From assembly GCF_031822435.1 (NCBI RefSeq), contig NZ_JAVQLW010000001.1:2365501-2429500 (forward strand): 64,000 nucleotides of DNA. Reading direction: 5' to 3'. The notes below the pieces were generated by a model. It was not told where the DNA came from. It saw only the letters and a program-made list of their open reading frames with translations, and ran no database searches. The position numbers were made by a program, and so were the translations under genes. The stretch is from Paracoccus sp. MBLB3053 (lineage in GTDB: Bacteria > Pseudomonadota > Alphaproteobacteria > Rhodobacterales > Rhodobacteraceae). Position 1 is the stretch's first letter. Each line of letters opens with the position of its first letter. Below, piece by piece: positions 18,839-26,343 of the stretch.

Positions 18839-19668
18839 AACATGTCCAGATCGGTAAAGTCGCTTTCGGCAACGATCTTCCGCTCGCCCTGATTGCCGGC
18901 CCATGCCAGCTGGAAACGCTGGACCATGCGCTGATGATCGCAGAGACGGTCGCAACGGCCTGCGAGGCCTCGGGTGCGGGCTTCGTCTTCAAGGCCAGCT
19001 ACGACAAGGCAAACCGCACCTCACTTGCGGGCAAGCGTGGTGTGGGGATGGAGGAAGGCCTGCGCATGCTGGAGGAGGTGCGAAACCGCCTTGGCTGCCC
19101 GGTGCTGACCGATGTCCATGACATCCCGCAGGCCCGCGCCGCCGGTGCGGTCGTCGACATCATCCAGATCCCTGCATTCCTGTCCAGGCAGACCGACCTG
19201 CTTATTGCCGCCGGAGAGACGGGTGCGGCCGTGAACATCAAGAAAGGCCAGTTTCTCGCACCTTGGGATATGCCAAACGTGGCCGACAAGGTCGCCTCGA
19301 CTGCAAACGAGCGCATCATGCTGACCGAGCGCGGCGCAAGCTTTGGCTATAACACGCTCGTGGCCGATATGCGGAGCCTGCCGATCATGGCCCGAACCGG
19401 CTGGCCCGTGATCATGGACGCGACCCATTCCGTGCAGCAGCCGGGCGGACAAGGCGGCTCGTCGGGAGGCCAGCGCGAATTCGCGCCGGTCATGGCGCGC
19501 GCGGCCGTGTCGATCGGGGTCGCAGGCGTCTTTATCGAGACGCATCAGGACCCCGACAATGCTCCGTCGGATGGGCCGAACATGATCCCGCTGGCGCAGA
19601 TGCCGAAACTGATCGGATCGCTGATGCGGTTCGACCAGCTTGCGAAATCCGATCCCGTGATGGGATGA
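18835..19668 (+). CDS. kdsA: 3-deoxy-8-phosphooctulonate synthase (Kdo-8-phosphate synthase)
   Basis: The 277-residue enzyme has the KdsA motifs AGPCQLE, FKASYDKANR, NIKKGQFLAPWDM, and the loop with DATHSVQQPG. It condenses arabinose-5-phosphate and phosphoenolpyruvate to Kdo-8-phosphate in the cytoplasm. It starts inside the KpsE-like gene (ATGA overlap). Kdo is used in lipopolysaccharide and also as the linker in ABC-exported group 2-type capsules, so its place in a capsule export operon makes biological sense. Confidence 0.95.
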   Translation: MKHVQIGKVAFGNDLPLALIAGPCQLETLDHALMIAETVATACEASGAGFVFKASYDKANRTSLAGKRGVGMEEGLRMLEEVRNRLGCPVLTDVHDIPQARAAGAVVDIIQIPAFLSRQTDLLIAAGETGAAVNIKKGQFLAPWDMPNVADKVASTANERIMLTERGASFGYNTLVADMRSLPIMARTGWPVIMDATHSVQQPGGQGGSSGGQREFAPVMARAAVSIGVAGVFIETHQDPDNAPSDGPNMIPLAQMPKLIGSLMRFDQLAKSDPVMG

Positions 19669-19674
19669 AACCTC

Positions 19675-20886
19675 TCAGGCCGCCGCGATCGACTTCGCGG
19701 CGGCATGGGCCGATGCCCAGGCCCATTGGAAATTGTAGCCGCCCAACCAGCCGGTGACGTCGACCACCTCTCCGATGAAGTACAGACCCGGCTGTTGGCG
19801 CGCTTGCATGTCCCGCGCATTCAGGTCCCGACAATCCACCCCACCCAAGGTCACCTCGGCCGTGCGCCAGCCTTCGGAACCGACGGGTCGCAGCCTCCAC
19901 GCGTTCACGCGCTCGGCAAGCTGATCGAGCCTGCTGTTGGTCTGATCCGCCAGCCGTTTCTCCTTCAGTCCCATCTCGTCGGCAATCGCTTCGGCAAGCC
20001 GCGATGGAAGATGACGCCCAAGCGCGGTCGATACCGCGATCCGGCCGCCCTGCCCCCGCTGTTCGCGCAGAAGGGTCTTCAGGTCGTGATCCGGCGCGAG
20101 ATCGACGGTGATCTCTTCTCCCGGTTGCCAGAAGCTCGAGATCTGCAGGATCGCTGGCCCCGATACACCCCGATGAGTGAACAGAAGTCCGTCCCGGAAC
20201 CGGGTGGCAGAACGGCCATGGCCGTGGCTCACGACCGCCTGAACCGCGACCCCCGCGAGTGGACGGCATTTATCCAGATCCTGCTCGGCGAAGGTCAGCG
20301 GGACAAGACCCGCCCTGGGCTCGATCACTCTGAGGCCGAATTGCCGGGCAAGCTCGTACCCAAATCCGGTCGCACCCATCTTCGGAATAGATTTTCCCCC
20401 AGTGGCGACCACGACGCGAGCCGCCCGCAGCACACCTTTGCTGGTGGTCACCAAGAAACACTTTCCGTCATGCGTAACGGCATTGATCGCGGTCTCAAGC
20501 CAAAGCTGCGCCCCCCGCATGCGGTGCAGCAGCATGTCGATGATCTGGCGCGCGCTTTCATCGCAGAAGAGCTGACCGAGCGTCTTCTCGTGCCATGCAA
20601 TCCCGGCCCGATCGACCATATCGACGAAGCCCCGGGCACTGAAACCGGCAAGCGCCGAAGCACAGAACCGCGGATTCTGCGACAGGAAACGGTCGTGGCT
20701 GGTGGCGAGGTTCGTGAAATTGCAGCGCCCTCCGCCGGATATCCGGATCTTCTCGCCAGCTGCGCGCGCATGGTCGATGACGAGAACCTTGTGATCCGCG
20801 TGCGTTGAGTTGTTCTCGATGATTGAGCCGGCGCAGAAAAGCCCTGCCGCCCCGGCGCCCAGAATGATCGTGTCGAAATAATCCAT
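19675..20886 (-). CDS. FAD-dependent oxidoreductase, HI0933/YhiN (BaiN) family
   Basis: A 403-residue flavoprotein with the dinucleotide-binding start IILGAGAAGLFCA and the family hallmark GEKIRISGGGRCNFTN, then VVATGGKSIPKMGATGFGYE. The family includes BaiN and YhiN; its usual reaction is not firmly established (reductase activities on cell metabolites have been described). It ends seven bases from the kdsA stop in a convergent arrangement. Upstream lie the tRNA-Gln genes on the other strand. Confidence 0.88.
   Translation of the reverse strand: MDYFDTIILGAGAAGLFCAGSIIENNSTHADHKVLVIDHARAAGEKIRISGGGRCNFTNLATSHDRFLSQNPRFCASALAGFSARGFVDMVDRAGIAWHEKTLGQLFCDESARQIIDMLLHRMRGAQLWLETAINAVTHDGKCFLVTTSKGVLRAARVVVATGGKSIPKMGATGFGYELARQFGLRVIEPRAGLVPLTFAEQDLDKCRPLAGVAVQAVVSHGHGRSATRFRDGLLFTHRGVSGPAILQISSFWQPGEEITVDLAPDHDLKTLLREQRGQGGRIAVSTALGRHLPSRLAEAIADEMGLKEKRLADQTNSRLDQLAERVNAWRLRPVGSEGWRTAEVTLGGVDCRDLNARDMQARQQPGLYFIGEVVDVTGWLGGYNFQWAWASAHAAAKSIAAA
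19679..19704. terminator. 10-bp-stem hairpin between convergent kdsA and flavoprotein genes
   Basis: GCCGCCGCGA (19679-19688) and TCGCGGCGGC (19695-19704) form a perfect 10-bp stem. It starts 11 bases after the kdsA stop and lies inside the last codons of the convergent flavoprotein gene (encoding AAAKSIAAA). It lacks a T-run, so termination of kdsA transcription by this hairpin is only possible. Confidence 0.4.
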
Positions 20887-20982
20887 CTGCGGCGCTTAAC
20901 CGCACGGGAATTTTCCCACAAGAAATTTCGTTGGCCCCCTTGTGCCTTCTGGCAGCGTTGGATAGATAGCCGCTCACAGAGT

Positions 20983-21057
20983 TGGGGCGTGGCCAAGTGG
21001 TAAGGCAACGGTTTTTGGTACCGTGTACCGTAGGTTCGAATCCTACCGCCCCAGCCA
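20983..21057 (+). tRNA. tRNA-Gln (TTG), copy 1
   Basis: The 75-base sequence folds as a tRNA. The acceptor stem pairs TGGGGCG with CGCCCCA; the anticodon stem ACGGT/ACCGT holds loop TTTTGGT with anticodon TTG; the T-arm reads GTAGGTTCGAATCCTAC. CCA is encoded at 21055-21057. The gene is identical to the second copy 182 bp downstream. Confidence 0.97.
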
Positions 21058-21117
21058 AGTTTTTCCAAACAATCATATGATAAATATCAGGAAAATCTGA
21101 TTGTTACGGGAAATTTT

Positions 21118-21138
21118 TCTCTTGTCTGCGGCAAGAGA
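21118..21138. repeat. Hairpin between the two tRNA-Gln genes
   Basis: TCTCTTG (21118-21124) and CAAGAGA (21132-21138) form a perfect 7-bp stem. The T-run precedes it, so it is not a standard terminator for copy 1. It may be a processing signal or chance. Confidence 0.3.
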
Positions 21139-21164
21139 CTCCGCTAAATAGCGGTCCACAGAGT

Positions 21165-21239
21165 TGGGGCGTGGCCAAGTGGTAAGGCAACGGTTTTTGG
21201 TACCGTGTACCGTAGGTTCGAATCCTACCGCCCCAGCCA
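21165..21239 (+). tRNA. tRNA-Gln (TTG), copy 2
   Basis: Identical in all 75 bases to copy 1, with the same anticodon TTG and encoded CCA. The identity extends over 84 bp (20975-21058 and 21157-21240), that is seven bases upstream and one base downstream of the tRNA. This copy borders the accessory segment to its right. Confidence 0.97.
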
Positions 21240-21240
21240 A

Positions 21241-21557
21241 CTCAGCACATTCGACATTTGCCCAAGATGGGAAATTCTCCGGTCTGAACTCGGTTTCGAC
21301 CTGATCAGACTGGTCTGGGGTGTCGTTTCGATCGCCGGCCCTGCAAGCTCGTGCGTCACCGACGCAGGTGTGCGGCTTGGCTATCAGGGTTTTCGCGACA
21401 TGCCCGACGACGACGCCCGAGCACGGCTTTGACCAACTGGTTCACTGGCGTGGCTGGAAGCCGGGCAAAGAACGGGGAGTTCCTTCTAAGTTTGGGTGTC
21501 TTGGGCCAAGCATGATGTTTCCATGAGCGAAGGAAATGTCGACAATAATGGAGCCCT
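21241..21557. other. Gene-free stretch after tRNA-Gln
   Basis: No open frame gives a recognisable protein on either strand. The stretch lies between the second tRNA-Gln and the first copy of the 40-bp repeat, as expected for a worn insertion boundary. Confidence 0.45.
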
Positions 21558-21597
21558 CTGATCGGTCTGGCTGTTCATGTGACAGGAGACCGCCCCA
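21558..21597. repeat. 40-bp direct repeat, copy 1
   Basis: The 40 bases match 24002-24041 with a single mismatch (T for A). In minus orientation both copies carry the same short frame MNSQTDQ, the start of the zinc-ribbon protein at 24022. In copy 1 that frame continues into unrelated sequence. The two copies bracket about 2.4 kb. Confidence 0.85.
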
Positions 21598-21760
21598 CTT
21601 TTTGCCCCAGTGTAGATACCACCGATTCCCTTTAGCTGGCATTCACCCGCCACGTTGAATGGCGGGAAAAGGGACTGTTTGGGCGGGGCATTGCCCCCAG
21701 CCAACCATCTGCCTTTGCCACCCAAGCTGCAGGGTTGATACGTATAAGTATGGGGAAGAA

Positions 21761-21829
21761 GAATGTAGAAGAAGGGAGGGAAAGTCGGTGGTTACAGGAG
21801 GTTTCTTTATTCTTTCTTCTTCTCTATTC
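21761..21829. repeat. Imperfect inverted repeat in a purine/pyrimidine tract
   Basis: The purine-rich GAATGTAGAAGAAG (21761-21774) is complementary at 12 of 14 positions to CTTCTTCTCTATTC (21816-21829). The tract lies just past the 3' end of the polymerase-like gene in the most AT-rich part of the window. It may act as a transcription end for that gene. Confidence 0.5.
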
Positions 21830-21836
21830 TATGGGT

Positions 21837-22598
21837 TTATTCATTTTGACCAGTATACCGGAAAGGAACAACTTCTCTTCCTGTTGTTTCTTCCCACTTC
21901 TTCATTCGGCTAAGGTAACTCTCGCAGCGTTCTGTCTCACGCCAAGCTTCGAAGTCTAACTGGACCTCAAGAGGTTTGTCCTGTTGTTCATCCAGCCCAA
22001 GGGCTTTGGCTTCGACGGGTATAGGACGACCTACGACCTCTGCTGATGAACGAAGCATCAACTCCTGTAGTGCTTTACTATGCGTATAAGGAACAATGGC
22101 GCTGTCATGGACAGTGAGAACGGGTAGTCCCAGTTTGGCACACGCCTCAATCACCCGCTCCATGATCTGCGAGTCAGTAAACATTAGCCCGACACCAGCA
22201 TCAGAGCAAAGGCAGTCTCCCAAGGCAGGAGTGTTTTCCCTGAAAGCCTGTATCCCCTGCTGTATCGCAACGTTCTTCAGCTTCTTCCCCGGATGACCAA
22301 CGTCCAACCCATCCCGGAATGCAGAACAAGCAGACTTTTCATCCCTAGCGTTGATGGCTGTCAGCACCATCTGTTTGACCAGACTGCGTTGTTCCTTCGG
22401 GTCTGTGTCGGGAAACAACCCAGGAGGCAGGTCATACGGGTCAGGAGGAAGTACTACCCCCTGCTGAGCAGCCAGAATCTGGATGTGCATCGCCTTGAAG
22501 TCGATCTCGACAGTGGGTGTGTCGTTGATGAAAATCTGTGACCGAAGCTCACCACTAAGGCCCTGCCACCACGGGCCGTAGAACCGACCGTTCTTCAC
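21837..22598 (-). CDS. Family-A polymerase-like protein, 5'-truncated
   Basis: The 253-residue frame (GTG start) carries three ordered motifs resembling the family A DNA polymerase / T7 RNA polymerase palm. Motif A-like VEIDFKAMHIQILAA contains Asp33 (compare DYSQIELRVLAH). Motif B-like RSLVKQMVLTAINA has Arg71 and Lys75 spaced as in R-X3-K. Motif C-like LTVHDSAIV contains His164-Asp165. An RFYGPWWQ segment precedes motif A. Similar uncharacterised proteins are known to me from phages and alphaproteobacteria, usually longer. The same frame continues upstream of the start, beyond an in-frame TGA, so this is the C-terminal part of a larger gene. GC content is clearly below that of the neighbours, suggesting recent transfer. 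Polymerase activity is inference from motifs only. Confidence 0.6.
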   Translation of the reverse strand: MKNGRFYGPWWQGLSGELRSQIFINDTPTVEIDFKAMHIQILAAQQGVVLPPDPYDLPPGLFPDTDPKEQRSLVKQMVLTAINARDEKSACSAFRDGLDVGHPGKKLKNVAIQQGIQAFRENTPALGDCLCSDAGVGLMFTDSQIMERVIEACAKLGLPVLTVHDSAIVPYTHSKALQELMLRSSAEVVGRPIPVEAKALGLDEQQDKPLEVQLDFEAWRETERCESYLSRMKKWEETTGREVVPFRYTGQNE

Positions 22599-22720
22599 TC
22601 ACGACCCCCGACTGAAGATCCTTCGAACCTGCTGGTAACGAGGCCCGATACCTACACTGATCTCCTGTCCCTTGCTGTCCCGACGAACAATCCACGGGTC
22701 GGTGTTGCTGGGAACCTCCC
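22599..22720 (-). pseudogene. Upstream remnant of the polymerase-like gene, separated by one TGA
   Basis: In the same minus-strand frame as the polymerase-like protein, sequence upstream of the TGA at 22599-22601 reads as protein-like text including TDPWIVRRDSKGQEIS and then YQQVRRIFSRGS, leading directly into VKNGRFYGPWWQ. The frame loses this character at about 22720, where an unrelated plus-strand gene fragment begins. A single TGG-to-TGA change would explain the stop. The gene's true 5' end is missing. Confidence 0.5.
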
Positions 22721-22721
22721 A

Positions 22722-23085
22722 AGGGCGGGTCCTGCGCATCGATGCTTCCGGCAAGCCGATCGCTCTATACGATGTGGGCAGCGCGCCGATCCGGGTCCTG
22801 GAGACGGATCGCTACCTCTACATCCAGACATTCACCCGGCTTTACGTGCTCGAAGGAGACCGCCTAGTGGGGCTGCAGGACTGCACGACCAAGTGCGACT
22901 TTCTGGTCGACGAAGGCTTGGTCTTGCTAGTCGAGAATAAGGGCGTGCGGGTGCTAACGGAGGCGGGCCGACTGCTGGGCGTTGCGCTAACCAAGGCACC
23001 GATCCGCCGGGCTGGGATCGAGGATGGCGTGCTTGTCGTCGAAACGCGAACTCATCGCGGCCGGTTCAGCGGTCTCATTGCGTAG
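22722..23085 (+). pseudogene. 3' fragment of a beta-propeller-like (WD40/PQQ-repeat-like) gene
   Basis: From about 22722 to the TAG at 23083-23085 the plus strand encodes repeated short beta units such as GRVLRIDASGKPIALYDVGS, RYLYIQTFTRLYVLEGDRL and VRVLTEAGRLLGVAL, typical of beta-propeller blades. Sequence before 22722 in this frame is antisense to the polymerase-like gene, so the 5' part of the propeller gene has been lost at the junction. No partner or function can be named. GC content is near the chromosomal average, unlike the adjoining polymerase-like fragment. Confidence 0.5.
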
Positions 23086-23428
23086 CACGTGAGCGATGCA
23101 GCTGTTACGCTTGCACCGCATCGCCGCCGGTCGACCCACTGCGGGCAGCACCTGCAGGGACCGGCAGAAACGTCCTGCATTGCTGAGGTTGGCTTGCCGG
23201 ACCACGCTACACAGTGTCACCAATGACCGGTCTAGGGACGTTGCAGCGCAGCATTGGTCAACCCGGTGAACGGCACCAACGGGCCGAAAACGAAAATCCC
23301 GATTTGGTCGACTGCCGCGATGAGCGCCCATCCTCAGGGATGGGTCTCTCTCATGCCCGGCGGAGAGGTCCGCCGGGCTGATATCGTTTTCACCTGCAGG
23401 TGCCTGGCGAGTTGGTTGTTGAACCAGC
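23086..23428. other. Gene-free stretch between propeller fragment and zinc-ribbon gene
   Basis: About 340 bp with no recognisable coding on either strand. An inverted element around 23350-23385 (CCGGCGGAGAGGTCCGCCGG core) can form a hairpin and could be a shared transcription end for the two convergent neighbours. Confidence 0.4.
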
Positions 23429-24022
23429 TCAGATCGCGGAGCTATCGGTGTCCTTACTTTGCTCAACAGTGCCGTGACTGCGATACGCGTCGAGCATCAA
23501 ACGGGCATATTCGACCGTGCTCTGGGTCACGGTGCCCAAACCGGGCCATGCGAATAACGGATCCGACCAAGTAACTTCCAACTCAATTTTGATCTCAAGC
23601 ACTGCAGCCACTTCGATCGCAGCGGTCGGCTCCTTGTCCTCGGGCCAGTAATGATCCTCGAAGGAAACAACCACGGCGAGATCGTCATCAACCCAGATTT
23701 CGGCCAGACTCGCGCCCATGCGCTCGCTGGCATTGGTCGCATCCTCGAACAGGGCAGCCCGGATCAAATGGGCCACCTGGTCACTGTTGAGCTCAAGCCG
23801 TGGCCGCGGATCTACAATTGATACGATGGGTTCAATCTCTTGCCTTTCGGCGCGGGGCTGGACTGGCACTGGCTTCTCATCGTTCGGTCCCAGCCAGAAG
23901 GCATCCGGAAAAATGTTGATTGGTGATGTGCCGCAGCCGGGGCAGTGCCATTGGTTTCCAGCGATCTGTGGACCGGTGATCTCTGCGTCGCAGTGAAGGC
24001 ACTGATCGGTCTGGCTGTTCAT
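23429..24022 (-). CDS. Zinc-ribbon protein of unknown function
   Basis: The 197-residue protein begins with a four-Cys zinc ribbon, CLHC at 8-11 and CPGC at 27-30. A linker follows, then a region of about 120 residues with alternating hydrophobic and acidic character (IWVDDDLAVVVSFEDHYW). I do not recognise the family. The start codon and the first seven residues lie inside the 40-bp repeat that recurs at 21558-21597, so the 5' end may have been created or moved by recombination. No clear ribosome-binding site precedes the ATG at 24022. Confidence 0.55.
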   Translation of the reverse strand: MNSQTDQCLHCDAEITGPQIAGNQWHCPGCGTSPINIFPDAFWLGPNDEKPVPVQPRAERQEIEPIVSIVDPRPRLELNSDQVAHLIRAALFEDATNASERMGASLAEIWVDDDLAVVVSFEDHYWPEDKEPTAAIEVAAVLEIKIELEVTWSDPLFAWPGLGTVTQSTVEYARLMLDAYRSHGTVEQSKDTDSSAI

Positions 24023-24041
24023 GAGACAGGAGACCGCCCCA
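24002..24041. repeat. 40-bp direct repeat, copy 2
   Basis: Matches 21558-21597 at 39 of 40 positions. It covers the start codon of the zinc-ribbon gene and 19 bases upstream of it. Confidence 0.85.
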
Positions 24042-24450
24042 TCCTGCACCAAGTTCTATTCCTATTCACCAACATCATACTGTTATCTCGGCATCTGAGA
24101 TCATTTCGTATCCGTCCAAGCCTCCCGCCATGGGTGACCACTCGAAGCCCGTTGGTCTGGCGGTACATTTGCAAATCGGCATCTGCCCACTGGATGGCTT
24201 CAAAGTGCATGACTGCGGGCAAAGGCCGATGGGGGCGGGGCAGAGGCCGGCCCTGCCATTCTCGTGTCGAAATTGTCACGTCGTTCCGACAACCGGCACG
24301 CGATATTGCCACGCGCCGCAAATGGTCTGGGGTTCTTTGCTAGCATCTTGAGAGAATGCAGCGATTCGCTGGCCTGTATCGGGCTCATTCACCCTTTTTC
24401 AGGGTCCCTGCACCGCATCGGCCAGAGAACAGATAGAGAGGTGGAGCAGG
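24042..24450. other. Intergenic region before the outer-membrane transporter-like gene
   Basis: No convincing gene on either strand. The right-hand end must carry the promoter of the gene at 24451, whose ribosome-binding site GGAGCAGG is visible just before its ATG. A minus-strand opening of about 100 codons here has no recognisable features. Confidence 0.45.
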
Positions 24451-25248
24451 ATGCAATCGGACGCCTTCAAACTCATCTTTGCGGCCGGGCTGGCGCTGGT
24501 GGGAACATCGGCCTCGGCTCAGGACCAGGATCTCGCCAAGCAGCTTTCCAACCCGGTCGCATCCCTGATCAGCCTGCCCTTCCAGTTCAACTATGATAGC
24601 GGGTTCGGTTCGTCGGACGGACACAAGACGACCCTGAACATCCAGCCCGTGGTGCCATTCTCGATCAGCGAGGACTGGAACCTGATTTCGAGGACCATCA
24701 TCCCCGTCGTCTGGCAAGAGGATATCGCCGGCGAGTCCGGCAGCCAGTCGGGACTGGGTGATGTTCTGCAGAGCTTCTTCTTTTCACCCAAGGAGCCGGG
24801 ACCCGGCGGCCTGATCTGGGGCGTGGGCCCGGTTTTCCTGCTGCCGACGGCAACCGACGAATTGCTTGGGGCCGAGAAATGGGGGCTTGGTCCGACGGCT
24901 GTGGTTCTGAAGCAGAACGGGCCCTGGACGGTCGGCGGGCTCGCCAACCATGTCTGGTCTGTCGCGGGTGAAGACGATCGGAACGACATCAGCTCGACCT
25001 TCCTTCAGCCCTTCGTCAGTTATACGACGCCGACCGCGTGGACCTTCGCGCTGAATACCGAAAGCACCTATGACTGGAAGGGTGAGGAGTGGAGCGTGCC
25101 CATCAACATGATGATCTCCAAGGTGACCAATATCAGCGGCCAGCCGATCAGCTTCCAGGCCGGGGCGCGATACTGGGCTGATGCTCCTGAAAACGGGGCA
25201 GAAGACTGGGGGGTCCGCGCCAGCATCACGATGCTTTACCCGAAGTGA
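24451..25248 (+). CDS. Outer-membrane transporter-like protein (MetA-pathway phenol degradation / 'neuromedin U' type)
   Basis: A 265-residue protein with a signal peptide (about residues 1-23, ending SASAQ) and then amphipathic beta strands with aromatic girdle residues. Phrases such as NPVASLISLPFQFNYD, GLGDVLQSFFFSPKEP and VGPVFLLPTATDELLG are typical of the family annotated as transporter or 'neuromedin U', a misnomer in bacteria. It probably forms a small outer-membrane barrel; the substrate is unknown. A strong ribosome-binding site precedes the start. Confidence 0.82.
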   Translation: MQSDAFKLIFAAGLALVGTSASAQDQDLAKQLSNPVASLISLPFQFNYDSGFGSSDGHKTTLNIQPVVPFSISEDWNLISRTIIPVVWQEDIAGESGSQSGLGDVLQSFFFSPKEPGPGGLIWGVGPVFLLPTATDELLGAEKWGLGPTAVVLKQNGPWTVGGLANHVWSVAGEDDRNDISSTFLQPFVSYTTPTAWTFALNTESTYDWKGEEWSVPINMMISKVTNISGQPISFQAGARYWADAPENGAEDWGVRASITMLYPK

Positions 25249-25293
25249 AGATTTTGCCGGGGTCGCAGGCCGGCCCCGGCGAGGCCCAAGGCA

Positions 25294-26226
25294 TCAGTTC
25301 GGCTGAGCTTCAGCAGCAGCCACCGCCAAATCCGCCATCCTGAGGATTGCCTCCCGACCTTCGGCCACGGCAATGAACCGCCCATTATGGCAAAAGCGTG
25401 CGCCCTTCACGCCAGAAGCGGCCTCAAGCGCCGAATCCGTCAGCCCCGCCCATGCTTCGGGCAGGTCGGCGCGCAAAGCGAAGCCATCTTCCTCAAGTCG
25501 GATGCCGGTCAACGTCCAGTCCCTGTCGCGGGGATGGACGACAAAAAGCAGGTGGTCGGCCCCTGCCCTGACCACGGCCGAGCGGAAGGGCATGCTCATG
25601 GGCAGCTCGAGCACCCTTCCCGAACCTGCGGCTTCTATGGCCGCCATGACAGTGGCCTCGGCTCGGCGCTTGGCGGCCTTGCGGGCAATCGTTGCCTCGA
25701 CAAAGGCCCTGGCAACTGTCAGCGCGCGATCGAAGGCGAGGTCATCGGCATCGGCCGCGCGATCGTCAAAGACGGGCTTCAGGCTTTCGAGAAGGACGGG
25801 CAGCGTCATGTCGGCAAGAAGCGGCCCCGCGGTGGAAGGGCTGAGCACGCCATTGTCGACAAGGTCAATCGGCAGGACGAAGCCCTGATCGAACGACCGG
25901 TGGATGTCGTCGATATCCGCTTCAGGCACGTCCACGGCACGCAGGTAGTCGTGACCGAAATGGCGCCAGACCAGCCCGAACGAACTGAGCGGCTGACCAT
26001 CCTCGCGCAGCGGCGCGTCCTTCTGATGGTGATCGAATACCAGACGTTCCGGGTCATAATCGCGGCCCACGTCATAGATCACGCGATCCTCGGCTGGGCT
26101 GATCCATTCTGTCTCGCGGGTGCGGATCAGCCGCGCAGCCGGATAGAGCCGGGTCAGGATGACCGATGACAGAAGCTCATCGGCATGGAAGCCGCCGGAA
26201 TGGGTGACAAGGAATTCGATGGCCAT
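25294..26226 (-). CDS. MYG1/UPF0160-family DHH-like hydrolase
   Basis: The 310-residue protein starts [15 protein letters not shown] and has [18 protein letters not shown], the conserved metal-binding motifs of the MYG1 (UPF0160) family within the DHH phosphoesterase group. Human MYG1 is described as a 3'-5' exonuclease acting on RNA; the role of the bacterial form is inferred. The full length is present. It is convergent with the outer-membrane protein gene, with 45 bp between. Confidence 0.9.
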   Translation of the reverse strand: MAIEFLVTHSGGFHADELLSSVILTRLYPAARLIRTRETEWISPAEDRVIYDVGRDYDPERLVFDHHQKDAPLREDGQPLSSFGLVWRHFGHDYLRAVDVPEADIDDIHRSFDQGFVLPIDLVDNGVLSPSTAGPLLADMTLPVLLESLKPVFDDRAADADDLAFDRALTVARAFVEATIARKAAKRRAEATVMAAIEAAGSGRVLELPMSMPFRSAVVRAGADHLLFVVHPRDRDWTLTGIRLEEDGFALRADLPEAWAGLTDSALEAASGVKGARFCHNGRFIAVAEGREAILRMADLAVAAAEAQPN

Positions 26227-26250
26227 ATTTGCGGTCTCCGGAAAACAAGA

Positions 26251-26272
26251 TGACCGCCCATCCGGGCGGTCA
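26251..26272 (-). terminator. Hairpin after the NDUFS4-like gene
   Basis: TGACCGCCC (26251-26259) and GGGCGGTCA (26264-26272) form a perfect 9-bp stem with a four-base loop. Read on the minus strand it is followed by TCTTGTTTTCC, a modest T-rich tail, so it probably ends transcription from the NDUFS4-like gene before MYG1. Confidence 0.6.
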
Positions 26273-26343
26273 TGAAAATCTGCAGCATGGTCAGGCCGCT
26301 CGCGATGCGCAGGCGCAAAGTACCGGGCCTGGCGTGAACGGGA

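Noticed and set aside
24019..24321. 100-codon minus-strand frame upstream of the zinc-ribbon gene
   Set aside because: No recognisable motif, poor start context, and partial overlap with the repeat; treated as non-coding.
25256..25280. GC-rich hairpin after the outer-membrane protein gene as a terminator
   Set aside because: The stem is real, but the only T-run precedes it on the plus strand, and no T-run follows it on the minus strand, so terminator function is not supported.
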